Source of the DNA: an uncultured Pseudomonadota bacterium
Lineage (GTDB): Bacteria > Pseudomonadota > Alphaproteobacteria > RUG11792
Assembly: GCA_902796745.1 (NCBI GenBank)
Contig: CADBQC010000021.1
Location: 1 to 7,551 of the forward strand
Reading direction: 5' to 3'
DNA length: 7,551 nt
The number at the start of each line of letters is the position of its first letter. The stretch's first letter is position 1. The notes below the pieces were generated by a model. The model searched no databases. It worked only from the letters and a program-made list of their open reading frames with translations, and was not told the origin of the DNA. This document shows positions 6,543-7,551 of this stretch, one piece after another. A program made the position numbers and the translations under genes.

Positions 6543-7551
6543 TTAACGACTAAGCCGTCTTAATTGTAATCCATCAAATAGCGTGGACACCTTGTTCTCT
6601 ATTTTGTTAATGATATCAAGGTCGTCCAACTTATATTTGTGATAGTCGTCAGATCGCCATTGCTTTCCATGTAAAGTCACGTCTTTGGATATTTCATCTA
6701 TCTTATAGGATGCTTTGCCAAAGTCGTATGCTCGCAAACTCCCCCAGATATTATCTTCATTGACAAAATATAAGCCATTATCCATCTTTATTTTTATCGG
6801 AGTAAATATGCCTTTAAAATATGAAGTCAATACATTCCATAACAATAGTGAATCTATGTCTTCTATGTTTACTTTTTGTTTAGTGATATCACGTTGTAGT
6901 TTGCATGGCATGTTTGCTCCCACAAGCTCCCAGTCTGCTATAGGTGTTATACGAGTGTTGTTTTTTATAATTGTCTCTAACGTTGCTTCTCGTGTATTCT
7001 TATACACTCGGTTAAATAGTTCCATTTCTGCTTTTAGTGACAATGCTTCATCATATCCTTTTATATCGATTATAGCTCTGTTTATTTCGCCGTCTAAGTT
7101 TGATACTCCTTCTGAAGGATAATTATCACATAATCTCGTCTTTAATTCATTAAATATTTCATCTTGATTGCAGTTTATATTATTTAAATAATCATACTTA
7201 AGTATATGTAAATAATTCCAAAGCACTACCGCGTTCCAGTTTGCTTTAGTATAATTTTTTGCTGTAACATTGAATGTTATAACATCATTTGCATTTTTAT
7301 TTGCAAACTCATTTTTATCAGTTATACAATCCGCGATTGCTTTAGCAATTACTTTTACTATTGATGTATTGTACTTTTGCTTGGTTATCCAGCTATTTTT
7401 ATCTGCATCAACAATCTTATTATTTGCCATAATTCGCCAACTTACATTGTTGAACAAATTTATTACCTCAGATATATCTTTATGTTCCGCATGTGACACA
7501 TCACAACACATCAATGTTGATATTATAGCTATAGTATTAACTAAGTATAGC
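6543..7551 (-). CDS. Hypothetical secreted protein, N-terminus cut by the window edge
   Basis: I do not recognise this protein. The frame is open from the TAA at 6543-6545 to the window edge, about 336 codons. A TTG at 7514 and an ATG at 7511 could be starts, but the frame continues upstream without a stop and reads LYLVNTIAIISTLMCC, then DVSHA and EHKD. That is a hydrophobic core followed by a plausible signal-peptidase site (S-H-A before E), so the true start is probably just outside. Numbering from the TTG, the remainder is hydrophilic and rich in Asn, Lys, Asp and Ile, with no further membrane segment. It has many Trp and four further Cys (63, 115, 129, 204). A short motif recurs: VVLWNYL (96-102) and LLLWNVL (223-229). 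It is convergent with priA and not part of that operon. A periplasmic or secreted, lineage-specific protein is the best guess; an effector role would be speculation. Confidence 0.7.
   Translation of the reverse strand, partial: LYLVNTIAIISTLMCCDVSHAEHKDISEVINLFNNVSWRIMANNKIVDADKNSWITKQKYNTSIVKVIAKAIADCITDKNEFANKNANDVITFNVTAKNYTKANWNAVVLWNYLHILKYDYLNNINCNQDEIFNELKTRLCDNYPSEGVSNLDGEINRAIIDIKGYDEALSLKAEMELFNRVYKNTREATLETIIKNNTRITPIADWELVGANMPCKLQRDITKQKVNIEDIDSLLLWNVLTSYFKGIFTPIKIKMDNGLYFVNEDNIWGSLRAYDFGKASYKIDEISKDVTLHGKQWRSDDYHKYKLDDLDIINKIENKVSTLFDGLQLRRLSR

Noticed and set aside
6519..6565. Possible terminator between priA and the convergent gene
   Set aside because: Only a 4-bp stem TAAG/CTTA with loop CCGT was found, with no T-run, and the 24-base gap itself holds no hairpin.
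6715..7122. Forward open frame of 135 codons opposite the reverse-strand gene
   Set aside because: The reverse frame is far longer, open to the window edge and begins with a signal-like sequence; the forward frame has no recognisable motif.
7274..7285. 12-base palindrome ATGTTATAACAT in the reverse-strand gene
   Set aside because: It is all but free of G and C, is short, and is expected occasionally by chance in AT-rich DNA; no paired site or gene start is nearby.
7381..7395. TTATCCAGC resembling a DnaA box
   Set aside because: It matches TTATCCACA only partly and stands alone; there is no cluster or AT-rich unwinding element to suggest an origin within the window.

Overview
The window is AT-rich and compactly coded. 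It looks like a chromosomal segment of a Gram-negative bacterium, most likely an alphaproteobacterium with a reduced, host-associated type of genome (Rickettsiales- or Holosporales-like). The reasons are an L27 protein with alphaproteobacterial-style features ([21 protein letters not shown] start, GRTYV near the C-terminus), a TamB protein that implies an outer membrane, low G+C, and almost no spacer DNA. The lineage is an inference; no rRNA or tRNA is present to fix it.

Layout. Four genes run on the + strand: rpmA (ribosomal protein L27, 9-266), an M3-family oligoendopeptidase F (366-2141, or from 291), a short TamB (2119-4578) and the replication-restart helicase PriA (4560-6518). pepF/tamB and tamB/priA overlap by about 20 bases each. 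The tamB and priA starts are GTG codons inside the preceding gene, so these genes are probably co-transcribed and translationally coupled. On the - strand a fifth reading frame (7551-6543) converges on priA with only 24 bases between the stops. It is unrecognised, looks like a secreted protein, and its N-terminus lies beyond the window edge. There is no gene-free stretch over 300 bases, and I see no RNA gene, insertion sequence or CRISPR array.

The main discovery is non-coding information inside a coding gene. About 250 bases into tamB lies a perfect copy of the canonical bacterial centromere site parS, TGTTTCACGTGAAACA (2369-2384), extended to a 20-base perfect palindrome. Two further perfect inverted repeats abut it on either side, making a continuous run of three dyads from 2352 to 2407. 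ParB sites normally cluster near the replication origin, so this segment is probably origin-proximal.

Other points of interest are a G8 tract at the tamB/priA junction that acts as the priA ribosome-binding region (one extra G would fuse TamB and PriA in frame), a perfect internal Shine-Dalgarno plus ATG near the end of tamB, and two competing starts for pepF that decide whether the peptidase is cytosolic or exported.

The genes do not form one pathway. They combine translation (L27), peptide turnover (PepF), envelope biogenesis (TamB) and replication restart (PriA), with a chromosome-segregation site superimposed.
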